Positions 1 through 49,044 of a stretch of DNA of 64,000 bases are shown piece by piece. Position numbers and translations under genes: made by a program. The first letter of the stretch is position 1. Each line of letters begins with the position of its first letter. The notes below the pieces were generated by a model. The model was not told the DNA's origin, did no database searches, and worked only from the letters and a program-made list of their open reading frames with translations. Origin of the DNA: Microglena sp. YARC (Eukaryota; Chlorophyta; Chlorophyceae; Chlamydomonadales; Chlamydomonadaceae); contig CM039466.1 of assembly GCA_022414725.1 (NCBI GenBank), positions 31,528,319 through 31,592,318 of the forward strand, given 5' to 3'.

Positions 1-301
1 TAACTGATAAACCTTGATTTACAGGGCAACACATTTACAGGGCAGTTAATAGGTTCAGTTTACAAGTGCTTTTTTGAAACTGCATTTCCTTTTTTGAAGG
101 TAGGGCAAGCCCCTTGGGCCTATTTTTCTGCCCCAACTGTACGAATTCATACAGGGTGATTGCTAGTCAATTACAGACGCATGGCAAGATCTCATCACAG
201 GAATGGCACTCCCATGGGGTTAGCATTGTCACGTTTGTATGTTTGGGAAAATCCAATTTGTATGTATGGGAAAATCCAAATTGAAGAATCATTTAAAATA
301 T

Positions 302-341
302 GCAGGTTCAGCACCAACCTGGTAGTTGTCAATGGTAAGCC
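302..341 (-). repeat. Echo of gene A exon 20 donor edge
   Basis: Minus strand repeats the end of exon 20 plus its donor (ATTGACAACTACCAG|GTTGG, continuing GTGCTG). It lies 345 bases downstream of the real donor. Confidence 0.8.
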
Positions 342-348
342 CATTTCA

Positions 349-553
349 GTGATACGATTGGTCTTGTGGTACACCAAATTGCTTTAACGATGAAGGGTCA
401 GGGGTTCCATTCCCCCTGCGGCCACCCTTAGCGTTCCAGGTCGTTGTCAACCGCGATGGTAGCTTGTCCAGTCGAGGTGGTAGACCGTTCTCTGCCCACA
501 TACGACCGGTTCCCTTAACACCACGCGCCACCAGGCGTTATCATTACCTTTTT
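349..553 (+). mobile_element. tRNA-headed SINE copy 1
   Basis: A tRNA-like head with B-box-like GGGGTTCCATTCC and a D-arm-like TGGTACACCAA is followed by the family body (gtcaaccgcgatggtagc, cttgtccag) and the common 3' end caccaggcgttatcatt. The same unit recurs at 3841, 17574 and, inverted, at 1106 and 31490. Confidence 0.8.
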
Positions 554-684
554 TTGTTAGTGGTCCAATATAGAAAACAGAATAAACATTAAAAACACCA
601 TAAATACATGAAAAAACATTTAAAACATGAAATATACCATTATAACATGAAAAAACATTAAAAACATGCAGCTGCAGCACCAAC

Positions 685-37596
<36,912 letters not shown>

Positions 37597-37830
37597 CTGA
37601 AGTAGGTTTGGATTGGATTGGTTACATAAGACTTAATTTGGGTCTTTGGGGCCCTGAAGTAGGTTTGGATTAGATTGGTTACATATGATTTAATTTGGGT
37701 CTTTGGGGCCCTGAAGTAGGTTTGGATTGGATTGGTTACATAGGACTTAATTTGGGTCTTTGGGGCCCTGAAGTAGGTTTGGATTAGATTGGTTACATAT
37801 GATTTAATTTGGGTCTTTGGGGCCCAGAAG
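37597..37830 (-). repeat. Four 57-bp echoes of gene A exon 1 acceptor edge
   Basis: ggggccctgaagtagg starts at 37591 (real exon), then 37648, 37705, 37762 and 37819 (cagaag), an exact 57-base period. Each reads CTACTTCAG|GGCCCCAAAGACCC on the minus strand. Confidence 0.94.
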
Positions 37831-37865
37831 TAGGTTTGGGTTGGATTGGTTGCATAGACAATCAT

Positions 37866-38700
37866 CCTTCAGCCCAAGATTCCAGGACAAGTTGGTTGGG
37901 TTGGTTGGTTACATAGACTACCGTACGCGCCTTAAATATTGGCAAACGGTTTGGCAAACGACCCCTTGCCAAACCGGATTAGGGATCCAGCTTGAGACCA
38001 CTCCAGGTGGTTGGCCTTTGCCAAGTTACGGTTACCAACTTACCATGGTACTCAGTCTACTAAGCCCTAGCATGTTAAATGTTCCTGATTTGAATTGCGA
38101 CATGGTTTTATTTCCGGCAAGCTTGGGCAGACTACTTTGTGAACATGTACTTGACCTAAAACTTGGTTACATGGCTACAGCCAGCAATTGGCTGGCTGGA
38201 GCCATGCACCGTTCTGGCTACTAAGCTCTGGCAAGTTTAATGCTCCTGATTTGAATTGTTACATGGTTTTACAGCAAGCTTGGGCAGACTAGTTGCTGAA
38301 AATGTTACAAGGAAATGTAACAATAACATAAGACCCTTTGCCAACTCGATTTTAGGTCTGAACTTGCGACAGTCAAAACCATAGACCCCTTTGCCAAGTT
38401 AGTTTTGCCACGCTTTTATGAGACCCACTTTTAGGGGGGAAATGACAATTGCCAATACTTAATCTTGCCAATACTTAGGGCGTGTACGGTATCATCCTTC
38501 AGCCCAAGATTCCAAGACAAGTTGTCTAGGTTGGTTGGGCTCGTTTGTTAAATGGTCTATCAGCGTCCAGCCCAAGGTTCCAAGGCAAGTTGGTTGGATT
38601 GGTTGGATTGGTTACATAGACTACCAGCCTTCAGCCCAGGAGTCCAAGACAAGTTGGTTGGGTTGGTTGGGTTGGTCGGGTTGGTTACCTGAACCTGAAC
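37866..38700. repeat. Diverged tandem modules
   Basis: ccttcagcccaagattcca with ggacaagttggttggg recurs at about 37866, 38492, 38560 and 38628. 38010-38420 holds gttacatgg and cttgggcagacta modules in pairs. Confidence 0.75.
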
Positions 38701-38963
38701 ATGAACCTGAACATGAACTTGAAGTCGAACTCGAACTTGGATTTCTCAACAACTTGAATACAAACTTAAATTTGAATTTGAAAATGGTTGCATAGGTTCA
38801 GCATTAAGGCTGCTCGTCGTCTTCTGCTGTTTTGACAACACTCAAAGCATAATTTGTATCAATCATTACATCACATTGTCATAGGCAGACCAGTGTTGGC
38901 CCAATCAAACACGAGATTGAAACCAATAATGGCAGGTGGTCAGAAAAAGCACGTAGGACTTAC

Positions 38964-39019
38964 CGCTGGCTTGTGACCGGATCACGACTGGACCCCTCCT
39001 CACGGGTGCGCAAACCGCC
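38964..39019 (-). CDS. Possible upstream exon of gene A
   Basis: A 56-base interval on the minus strand flanked by ATGCGCAG|GGCGG and AGCG|GTAAGT, both good splice signals. One reading ends with a single base, which is the phase exon 1 requires. No homology supports it, and an exon could instead lie elsewhere or this could be 5' UTR. Confidence 0.3.
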
Positions 39020-39049
39020 CTGCGCATGGAAAGACTGACTGGTTAAATT

Positions 39050-40600
39050 ATGCGAGCAAATCAGCGAGGATCAAGGGGTTCGAGGTATGTCTGGTCATAG
39101 CCCGGGGCATAAAAGGGCAGAAAGTCGCTTGATTGCCAGGAGCAAGAACTGCAGCTCCGGGCAGGGTCGTTATAGCAATTCAGGGGATGAATTGGGTTCA
39201 GAGGTCAGACTTCGTACTTGCTCTTATGCAAAATCTCCCAGAATCCTCCCAGACTTCTCAGATTTCATGCCAAATTTGAGATACAAAGTCCGAAGTCCGA
39301 CAGGTTTCGAAAAACCAACTCCCAAATCATCCCCCGAATTGCTTCAAGGCCGCGAGCATCGAATCCGGGAATCTCTAATTTTGTACTGAAACCGAGTGAA
39401 ACCGAGTGAAACCTTCCCCAATCTTGCTCGTTTCTCCCCACTTGATTTTGCATGTCTGATCTAGCCTCGCGCTTATACGATACAGCACAGTTTGTGGAAC
39501 ACATACCTGCTCGGTATTCTGAAGATCAGCGGGCCAAGACCCGTTGGGCGTCGCCCGAGAGCCGCTTGAGGGGCGACCCTCCTCCCGAGAGGAGACAGCA
39601 TCGCAGGACTACGTAGAGCCATGGACCTGCCTGTATGAATGGAACTTTCTGCCTACGGTAAATGGAGCTGCCTGTCTAAACAGACCTGTCTTTCGAAAGA
39701 GCCCCCCACCTTATTCGTGGCGAGAGATCGTGTTGGTTCTCCCTAGATCTGTCAACGACAGTGTACGGTAGTGAAAGAAAGAATTACGGGATGCGAGGCA
39801 AGTTGTCTTCTGCAGCGATCGAAAATCAGCGATCTTGAAAAACCGAGGAACTAGAACACAGATTCGACCATCATCAATCCCGAAGCACGGGAAGTAGCAC
39901 ACAGAAGTGGTCGCAGAGCTTTTAACGGCAATTCGCACAGCCTGGAGTGGGAATGAACGGTTCTAGGCAGAGAAACTTGGATGTGGCTCTTCGTTGGGCA
40001 AGCCACGGACAGGCACTACCGTTGCACACACGGTACACGCCAGAGATCCTCGCGACCTCGCCCTACCACGCATGAGCTTGGGGCTTGGGCGAATCTAGGG
40101 CTTGGAAACCCTGGTTGTGTCAATGAATTGGTCCGATTCTGTCTGAAATGAGTACCTGTCTTGCTCCGGCTTGTTTAGTATTTGTAATTTAATAACAGCA
40201 GTAACCACAAGTGGAGAGGTTCCCCCCCTAGCTTGCTTGACGTACCTTGGTGAACGCTCGCCCTTATATCGGTTATCCTAGTCGGTTTCGCTACTCGGTC
40301 GGTGCCTCTCTCCTGTCGGGCCCATGCAGGGTTTTATTGGAGGCGCTGCTTGCAACACTATTGCTACCTTACGTACCGTACGTAGCTAGGTGCTTCGGGG
40401 ATTATACGTTATGGACTTTGGGGGTTCACTTTTGCCCAAAGAAAGCTGCTAGTAGCACTCCACAGGCTGCTAGGAGCAACATGGTGGTACAAAAAGCCAC
40501 TGGTTCATCTCCTTGGAAAAACCCTGCCCCCATGTTTATCCAGATTCCAAAGAGCGATTGTTTAAAAGGTCACTCAATTTGAGTATTTGTCTCATTTCCT
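39050..40600. other. Likely 5' flank of gene A; intergenic
   Basis: Low-repeat, CpG-richer sequence with no recognisable domain in any frame. It may contain the gene A promoter and untranslated exons; no TATA or start could be assigned. Confidence 0.4.
39507..39600 (-). CDS. Possible 5'-most exon of gene A
   Basis: A strong donor, GAGCAG|GTATGT, closes a GC-richer open stretch on the minus strand. One frame reads S/R/G/P-rich residues ending LQNTEQ, another ends with the phase needed for the candidate exon at 38964. The 5' limit is not visible and no start codon could be fixed. Confidence 0.25.
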
Positions 40601-40862
40601 GCTGCTGCCTATGTCTACTCCACCCGCAGAGGGTGAGCAGCCTGAAGCCTGAGAGGCCATGCAATCAAATACAAACAAATGTAATTGTTAGCATGAATTG
40701 AAGTGCTCTCACGCGTTTTATGACTTGGTGACTACTTATGTACTTCCTTAGAACTATCGGCTCTGCCAGTATTGTGCCAGCTTCCCGTAGTGACAGCTTC
40801 CCGTAGGCTGTGTCATCCTTCTTGACTCAGTGACAGCTTCCTGTTGGCTGCGTCACCTGTAT

Positions 40863-40890
40863 AGCCTGTACCCTTATCAGGGTACAGGCT
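40863..40890. repeat. Perfect hairpin, 11-base arms
   Basis: agcctgtaccc / gggtacaggct around a 6-base loop. The caggctgcc word is shared with the foldback arms at 24028-24106. Confidence 0.6.
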
Positions 40891-40899
40891 GCCGCTCCT

Positions 40900-42340
40900 T
40901 CCTCCACTGGTGCCCCTTAATGGGTCTCCTGTGCTTGTAACGTTATTCTCGTCTCCGTGTATAGATTGGCGCATCTGTTCCGCTGCTTTCATCTCTGTCC
41001 ACTCCACGGAGTGCATTAAAGCTGATAGGTTATACGGTCCTTCATTTACTACCACTGCTTTTCAAATGCTACTTCCGCGAGGAACTCCTGCCGGCTTTGT
41101 GAAACTCAACGATCGGATTGGTGTTTCCGGGTCGCGCGGGATTCGCAGCGTCATTGTAAGCAATGGCTGCGACCTTATCCTTCCAACGGAGGTCAAGGTT
41201 CCTTCTGATTGGCTAGACGATTGCGCGCCAGCGGCCTCTGCTAACGGTCATGAGGATCCTTCCGCCATCGTGGAAGTAACCCCCCCCCCCCAGTCATTCC
41301 TCCATCTTCTCTTCTTTTTCCTCCCCTGCCGTCTGTCGCCTCCTCCCGTCTGTCGTAGATGACTGTGACGTGCAGACTCAAGTCGGCGACTAGCCTGGAC
41401 ATCGGTGGAGATACCCCGTCTTCGTCTGCTCGCGTCCTTGACGTCGCCAACCTTTCTCTGGTGTTTGAGGCTCTGCCTGCATCCCGGAGGTTGCCAAGCC
41501 GACCAAGCTCCCTGCTGATGTCTACGTCGTCTGTGCCCCCTTTGCTCTGCCCAGCCGACGGTCGGCTACTGGCATGAGCTTGCGCTCTAGTGGCTCTGTG
41601 CTACCTTCTGGGGAATTTTTTCGATCAAGCTGGCGGATCGCCGGCACTGCCGTAGGGTTCGCCAGAGGAGAACGACCTACGCGTCTGGACCTGGAGATTC
41701 TGGAGGTGGTAGGAAGCAGGGGGGTATGGTCAGCACCACTACGGGTGCTGCTCCCTCTACCCCCCAACCGGGTGAGTCGAGCGAGCGATAGAGGGGGGAC
41801 TTGGGATTGACTGATCATCGACGGAAGGATATTAGGACCTTTACATGCCTCGGCTCTGCTCTTCGCATCCTAGCGATACATTTTCGAATTCTGCCCTTGC
41901 GATTTGCGATTTTCTGCCATTGGTGCGATTTTCTGCACCAGGTGCGACTTGCTGCACTGTCATTCTCGTCTCCTTTTTCCCATACCTCAAATCTCGACTT
42001 CGACCTAACGCTTCCCCACCTTTTGTGATCCCAGGTCTCGCAGCGCCGGACTTCGCCCATGCTAAAGGCCGAAGTGGACGCCGTCCTGGCCCTAGTCCAG
42101 CGGCCGTGGAGGATCTTTGGCATGATATCTTGGTGGATTTTTTTTTTCTCTCTTGGGATCCTTGGGACCCCTGGGTGCGTTCCGTGGTTCGACAGAGGTC
42201 GCTTCTTTGTCTTACCGTGCCCCTGGTTCCCTCTTTAGGTGTATGCATCAGCTACGTGAGTTTGGGTTCAAGTGTTTGAGTTCTGATAGGGCTTAGGAAT
42301 TTTTAGTTAAGTGGTATAGAGGCGTGGTTGATCTCGATTA
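40900..42340 (+). other. Intergenic sequence, possibly 5' part of a decayed copia element
   Basis: Several medium open frames (40910-41362, 41845-42279) with no family I can recognise. It directly precedes the integrase fragment, so part may be its gag/protease region. Unproven. Confidence 0.3.
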
Positions 42341-42344
42341 GTTG

Positions 42345-42662
42345 GGGCTGTCATGAGTTGTTGATGATGACACTGCTCAGCAGAGTGCTAGTGTGTTATC
42401 TTCGCAATCGGCTGTTCAACTAGGGAGACAAGATTCCTTTGGAGCTTTTCTTTGGGGTTGCACCTGATGTGTCGTTGTTGCGTTTGTTTGGTTGCCCTTG
42501 CTATGTCACCTTAGTATTGGGAAGTAACGCAACAAGCTAGTTAAAAAGGCATTATTTGGTAGACTGGTTGGGTATTCCCTGGTGAGTAAGGGTTATTATA
42601 TTTGGGTTCCAATGTTGCGCCAGTTAGTAGTGAGTAGTGATGTACTCTCTATCTCCAGTTAG
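42345..42662 (+). pseudogene. Ty1/copia pol remnant (end of integrase domain)
   Basis: Reads IPLELFFGVAPDVSLLRLFG then CPCYVTL, the copia 'TP.E.W.G..P.VS.LR.FGC' motif. After one frameshift at a TAG it continues KLVKKALFGRLVGYS and YYIWVPMLRQLVVSSDV, matching the usual 'K...+.F+GY....Y.+......+ SRDV' region. Frameshift and stops show it is dead. Confidence 0.75.
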
Positions 42663-44461
42663 TCTAAACTGTCTTTCTGGGTTCTCCCATTAGTATGGGT
42701 CCCCGTGCCCGCTTGCATCCCTCCTGTGATCAAACGGTGATATGTTATGTGTTACCGGTAATTCCCTACGTCCTTTAACGACCCCAATTGTTGTTGGCTG
42801 GCCTGGCTGGGATGTATCCAGATTGCATTCCAGACCAGGGCCTGATCTTGCTGTATTGTGTGTGAAGTTTTAGGGCGGGTGGGAGTTGGATATCCAAACT
42901 ATAATTTAGCCGAATCTCAGGGGTCGCCAGGCCCTCCTCTGTGCCATGTTTTATCGGTGAAGCTTTAGGATTAAGACAGCCTTCGATCATAGTGGTACCT
43001 GGATCAGGTCCATTGCCTAATAGTCGCCAACCTCCGACCACCTCGGGTGGCTCGCAGGTGTTGTTAATCCCTTCGCCTCCTGCCATCCCTGGTGGATTAT
43101 TCGGGTCAAGCCCATGTGATGATGTAGCCGTTACCGAAAGTGTAAGTGATGATCTTGAACACTGGTCTGGTTCCGATACTGCGTATGGCTGGGGTGTACC
43201 GGTCAACCCAGGATTCGTTGATATAGAGGCAAATAATGCCGACCCATTTCAACCGGGCAGTAGTGCTGCACCGGGGGCTGTACTATCTCGTGGTGCTGAT
43301 GGTTCTCATACGCAGGTTAACATGGCCCTATGTGTGGGTGCCTATTCCTCAGCACCTCCTAGTCTGTCTTATAGGGTAGTCTAGATTGGTGGAGCGTTAC
43401 GACGCTTTGTTTAGGCAGCTTCCTTTTAGCTGTCTTTCTTGGTTTTGGTGGAAGATGGTGATTAATTCAGACCACCGTTATAGCGTCTTGATGGTTTCTG
43501 ACTTTTAGTTCCATAGGCAGATGGTTCAATCGGTGGAGCTCACCATAGATTAGCTATTTCTTTTTACTCCACACAGTTTTTAGATCACCAGCCCTACTCC
43601 CGAACGGTTCTCTGCTCGACTCTAGTTCTCTACCTCAACTTGCAAAGACAGCGGGCAGCTGATTGTTTGGCTGGGGCCATGTAACTAAGTCCAAGTGACA
43701 GGATGAGCCAAACTGCTGTACCCACGCGCTTGCATCTGCAACATATAACTGTTAGGTGCATTGGTAGAGAAGTATGGCTCATCCTGTTCCCAAGTTGTGC
43801 TTCCAAAGCTCCTTAGTACGGTACATAATACGAATTGCGCGAATGCTTCCTGCCCATCTGATTGTTTGTTTGCGTCTGCAGCTGCTTTTTGGCGGGCAGG
43901 ACCTGGCCATGTCTTAAAACTGCCTGCGTCCATGTAATTAAGTTATTTGCCGGGGATTGGTGTGGTGTAGTAGTTTTTATGCTGCACATGTGTACTCCGC
44001 CCGCAGACGGTGAGCAGCCTGAAGGCTGATAGACCATTTAATAAAAGAAATGTGACGGGTGGAACACTTCACAGTGTAAACCAGCTTGGGTGAATATGCC
44101 CGCATTAAAAGATACCGGGACACATGCCAACGTATACCAAAACGCTTGATGGCTCCCATACGTGTGTGTCTTTACAGTCCAGCCGGCAAAGGCGTGTAAA
44201 AACAAGCGGCACCTTTGTCGTTCAAGGACCTCTGCCATTGTTGAGCGGGGATAGTTGGTGAAAACCTTGCCACTATATTGGAACACGTATATTTTCATAA
44301 TGATGCTTCATGTTGATGTTCCAGCCGAAGAGCAGTGCATAGTTTACAGGTATGATTATTTTTTAGTTGTACCCGGTTGTACTTTTTTTGATCGGTCAGA
44401 AGAAGAGGAGGAAAAAATATAAATGAAAAGTGATTTGTTCGTGTTTACATTTCCAGGATTA

Positions 44462-44531
44462 TTTTTCTGCCGAGGACGGCGAGCAGCCAAATTGCTGGCT
44501 GAAGCTATGTAACTAAGTTCAAGTTCCAGCC
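44462..44531 (+). repeat. Family G copy
   Basis: tttctgccgaggacggcgag, ccaaattgctggctgaagc, then aagttcaagttcc tail. Confidence 0.75.
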
Positions 44532-45229
44532 GAAGAGCAGCACACAAGCCAGCCAGCCACAAAGGGTGATGTTATAGCCGAGTACGGCAAGGAGTCTTAA
44601 AGGCTGGAGCCCTGCAACTAAGTCCAATTCAACCATGTAATCCGAGTGGTGTACGGGTGATATTGGTCACCACAACCAGGGGAGTCCCCGGTCCGAATCT
44701 GCACTATGACATGTGCCCTAGAACTCCCTGGTTTCAGTGGTTCTCGCATGGGGGGTCATTGTTCGCTGCAATGTGCAGACGGTCAGACGCCAAACCTAGT
44801 TTATAGAACCTTGTAACAATTCTTCAATTCTTCTTGTAATGAGAGCACTGTTTCATTTTTGAGCTACACCTAGCAGCTGCTAGGCAGCTCCCTTTCCCTG
44901 TCCTTGAGCTGAACCTGAAGCTAGCTAGAGAGTCTGAAAGCTAATATGTCAGGCATTCAAATGCTGCTGAAAGCTTTTGCTTGACCCAGTGGCTGGTTGA
45001 TGGAGCTGATTGGAAGCTGCAATGAGTACCCCCTCCAAAACAATGGACGAGAGACCCGCTGCCTTGGGTGAGAGTCCCCTTGCTAAACCGAACCTGACCA
45101 GATAGATCCAACAATACAATTCGGACACCTTAAGGGAAATATTGATGAGTTCATAAACAGTCATGACAGGGGTCGGGAATGATGCGATGATGTGCAACAA
45201 TCTTTTGTGCAACAATCCTCCTAATCATT

Positions 45230-45440
45230 TAGGTGGTTGGACCCAGCGCAAGCGAAGAAGCTGGCTCCCTCAACAACATGCCTCGTAATAAGGCATACTA
45301 CCGTATTATTTATTCATTTATCAACAGTCATGACAGGAGTCGGGCGTGATGTTTCTCACAACAATCCCCCTAATCATATTGGTGGTTGGCTCAAGTGCAA
45401 GCAAACGAGCTGGCTCCCTCAACCTCACGCCTCGCAATAA
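45230..45440 (+). repeat. Two R65 copies in tandem
   Basis: 45230-45300 and 45369-45440, each with aatcat, ggtggttgg, gctggctccctcaac and taataaggcatacta or similar, and tttatt between. Confidence 0.8.
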
Positions 45441-45509
45441 TGCATACTACTGATTGATTCGTCCTTATCCCCGGGACCTCTTAGTCCCAATTGCACCAAC
45501 TTCTGTCAT

Positions 45510-45792
45510 GTCATCAGCACCGAAGGTCAGCTGCGGCTTGTAATCTCCTCTAAGCCCCCCTCCAGGTCTATACCACTGGTGCTGCTACACCCAAGGTCAG
45601 CTACGGCTTGTAATATCCTCCACGCCCCCCTCCAGATCTTCACCACTGGTGCTGCTACTGCTCTCACTACCACTGCTGTGATGCACACCTAAGGTCAGCT
45701 ACGGCTTGTAATCTCCTCCACACACCCCTCCAGGTCTACACCACTGGTGCCGCTACTGCTCTCACTACCACTGCTGTGATGCACACCTAAAG
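45510..45792 (-). repeat. Three echoes of gene B's coding end and stop codon
   Basis: Copies end at about 45520, 45598 and 45690 with GAGATTACAAGCCGTAGCTG (A), the same end as the real stop region, and carry CTGGAGGGG and ACCAGTGGTGTAGA. They lie just beyond the functional stop. Confidence 0.88.
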
Positions 45793-46408
45793 TCAGCTAC
45801 GGCTTGTAATCTCCTCCACACATCCCTCCAGGTCTACACCACTGTGGCCACTACTGCTCTCACTACTACTGCTGAGATGGACACCTAAGTGCATTGGAGA
45901 ACGATTGGAGGCATGTCCAGTGGCCTGCCTCCGACTGCTCAACGAGGACCCCTGTATACTTTGCTTACTCTGAGAGAAGGCTAGGCCCCCCCTTGTTCTT
46001 CCCCTGCTCCCCTCCCCCAATGAAAGATGGGAAGTCACACCCTCCTCCTCGTCCGTCTCCTCCCCCTGCCTAATAAAATAGTGAATCTGCTGAGCTGTCA
46101 CCCCATCAGTCTGACCACTTCCCTCAACCAAAGCTGCGCCCAGCCCCATTCCACTCACAACTCCCCTCCTGGTTTCGGAGCCACCCTCTGTCCTGTCGGG
46201 GGAGTGCTTGAGGACAGAGGAGGTATCCTCAGCAGGCTTGGTATCCTGCCTAGGGTGGGGGTGGTGGGTGTCCGGCGGTGGTGACCTGGGGACCGACCCC
46301 CTCCCCACCTGCTGCTTTCTAGCGGTGGCGAGGAGTGCGTTGCGCTCTCTTCTAACAACACGAAGGGCGTCCTCCCTCTCATCAAGCTTTTGCTGTAAAT
46401 CCAGGATC
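45793..46408 (-). CDS. Gene B exon 11 (terminal)
   Basis: Acceptor CTAACAG|GATCCT. Begins ILDLQQKLDEREDALRVVRR, then a Ser/Gly/Pro-rich tail to SGVDLEGCVEEITSRS and TGA. A CAG|GTGGGG inside (after ARKQQ) could act as a donor, which would make the tail optional; the tandem copies of the coding end downstream support the full exon. Confidence 0.82.
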
Positions 46409-46410
46409 CT

Positions 46411-46442
<32 letters not shown>

Positions 46443-46513
46443 CCGTAGTGAGTTAGTTAGTTAGTTTGTTAGTTAGTTAGTTAGTTAGCTTTGTCTGTAA
46501 CTCCAGGATCCTC

Positions 46514-46549
<36 letters not shown>

Positions 46550-48980
46550 GTAGGTAGGCAGTTAGCTTTTTATGTAACTCCAGGATCCTGGTGGTTAGTC
46601 AGTTAGCTTTTGCTGCAACTCCAGGATCCTGTCAGTTAGTTACCTAGTTAGCTTTTGCTGTAACTCCAGGATCCAGTCATTTAGTTAGTTAGTTAGCTTT
46701 TTGTGACTCCAGGATCCTGGTGGTTAGTTAGTAAGTAATTGTTTTGCTGTAACTCCAGGATCCTGATGGGTGGGTAGGAAGGTATGTATTTAGGTGGGTA
46801 GGTAGGTAGGTTGGTGGGTAGGTATGTAGGTATGTGGTTAGGTATGTGGTTTGTTTATTCGCTAGCTAGTTATGTGGGCATTCAGGCAGTTACTTAGATA
46901 GTTAGTTTGACAATTGCTTACATATTTGCATGGTTAACAAGCAAAATATTTAGGGCATAAACTGTAACTAGTGCATAAACCAATCTGAATTAATTCAAAT
47001 CACACATACTTCCATACCATATTAGATATAAATCCTCACATTACCCCCACCCAAAACTAGTACCAGTAAGCTTCGTCCTGATACTTCATGCCCCCCCCCA
47101 CCCCACCCCCCACCCCCCCCACCTCTCTCCACACACACACACACCAAAACCAGTACCTGTTGGCTTCTTCTTGATGCTTCTTGCCCTCAAGGCGTGTCAG
47201 CTGGCGCTCTAGTTGTCGCGCCATTACGGCGGCCTTGCTTGCCTCTCTCTGGGCCTCTGAAATGGGGGCAGTAATTTGTTTAGGCACGATTAATCGTTTT
47301 TTGCACGCCCTTAATGTTTATTTTATAATTTGACCATCGTTTTCTCAGGCCTGCTTAATGTTTTCGAATTCTGAAACGTTTGGAGAAGCATCGTGCGTAA
47401 TGGGGTGCATGCGATGGATGGGTGAGGATTGTGCATGGGGGGCATGTGATGAGTGATGGGTGAGGATTAGGTGATGGGCCGCTGAAATGGGTTTAAGTGC
47501 ATGTGGGATTGGGATTGGGATTGGGTGTTGGGCCTCTAAAATGGGATGTAGGTGATGGGTGGGTGAGGATTGTCCTCATGCTGTTTGGAGTGGTGAAGGG
47601 ATGTGCTTGTGCTCATACTGGGGTCGATAGTTATGGTGAGTGGGAGTTAGTAGAGTAAGTACGTTAGAGTTATTAGAGTTCTCTGGGGCTCTGAAAGGGG
47701 GTTCATGGGTGATGGATGGTTGGGTATTATGCAGATGCTGTATGGAGTGGTACGCTTGTGCTCATGCAAACACAGATAGGCATGGGGAGAAGTAAGTGGG
47801 ATTAAGTAGAGTTCTATGGGGCCTTGCCATGTGTACATGGGTGATGGCTGGGTGAGGATTGTGATCATGCTGTCTGGAGTGGTATGCTTGTGCTCACACA
47901 AACACCGATAGACATGGAGAGAAGAAAAAGCGGCGTTTCCAACTTACTCAGGAAAACATCCATGTATCATACAAGGGTGTATCAGTTTTTTTATAAGCAA
48001 ATAAAAAGATAATAAATTAAATACACCACTCTTCCTCCCATCATCGAATAAATAAAGAGTACGCCTTATTACATGGCTTGAGGTTGAGGGGGCCAGCCCG
48101 TTTGCTTTTGCTGGGGCCAACCACCTTTCTCCTCTCATCCTCAACACAAGACGCCATTTCATCCTCAAGCTCATTTCCTCTCCATGCTGCATCATTCCAT
48201 GTTTAAGGGCGCGCACAACTTCCTCAAATTCTGCCAGATCTAATTACTTTCCTGTACTTAATTGTATAGCCCCCCAAAGGATGCAAATCCATGCATTCCA
48301 CAACCCTAATACCATCAAAAGAACGGGAAATAACCAACTGCCCTCATTCTCTCATACCCAACACAACTCGCCATCACCTCAGCAAAATCCTGTAGCTGCT
48401 GCCTCATCTCCCTTTTCAGGGCACCCATACCTGTCTCCAACTCTGCCACTTGAATCGCCATGACGTGGATGCGGACTGTACTTCCAACAGCTGGGCACTA
48501 CACCGACGTGCCTCATCACACGTTGAAGGGCGCTCACAGCTTCTTCCAACTCTCCTTTCAGAAACATAAGAGTGCAATTAAGCTATGAACCAAACTAGGG
48601 ACTTTCTCAAGAAAACCCCATACACCGTATCATACATGAGTTTATCAGTTTTTTTTATAACAAAATAAAAAGAAAAGAAATTTAACTCACCAATAGCCTT
48701 CCTTCTCTCTTCCCCAACACAACCCCCCATTTTTTCTTCAAGCTCCTCTCGCTGCTGCCTCATCTCCCTTTTTAAGGCGCCCATAGCTTTCTCCAAATCT
48801 GCCACTTGATCCTGCCATGACGCGGACTCGGACTGTACTTCCAACAGTTGGGCACTACGCCTACGGGCCTCATCCTTGGCATGGTCTGTACTGCTCTTCA
48901 GGCGCACAGCCTGCATGGATACAGAACAGGAATGTCAAGGATATTTTGAAAAGGATAGCTGCCTCCAGCTCTACAAGAGT

Positions 48981-49044
<64 letters not shown>

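Larger units (their letters stand above)
42700..45500. other. Intergenic sequence with short dispersed repeats
   Basis: No gene recognised. An open frame at 42941-43384 (Pro/Gly/Ser-rich) is downstream of the copia piece and could be its decayed linker. Short repeats: cgcagacggtgagcagcctg (40625 and 43998), a family G copy at 44462-44531 and a SINE head at 44208-44252 (minus). Confidence 0.45.
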
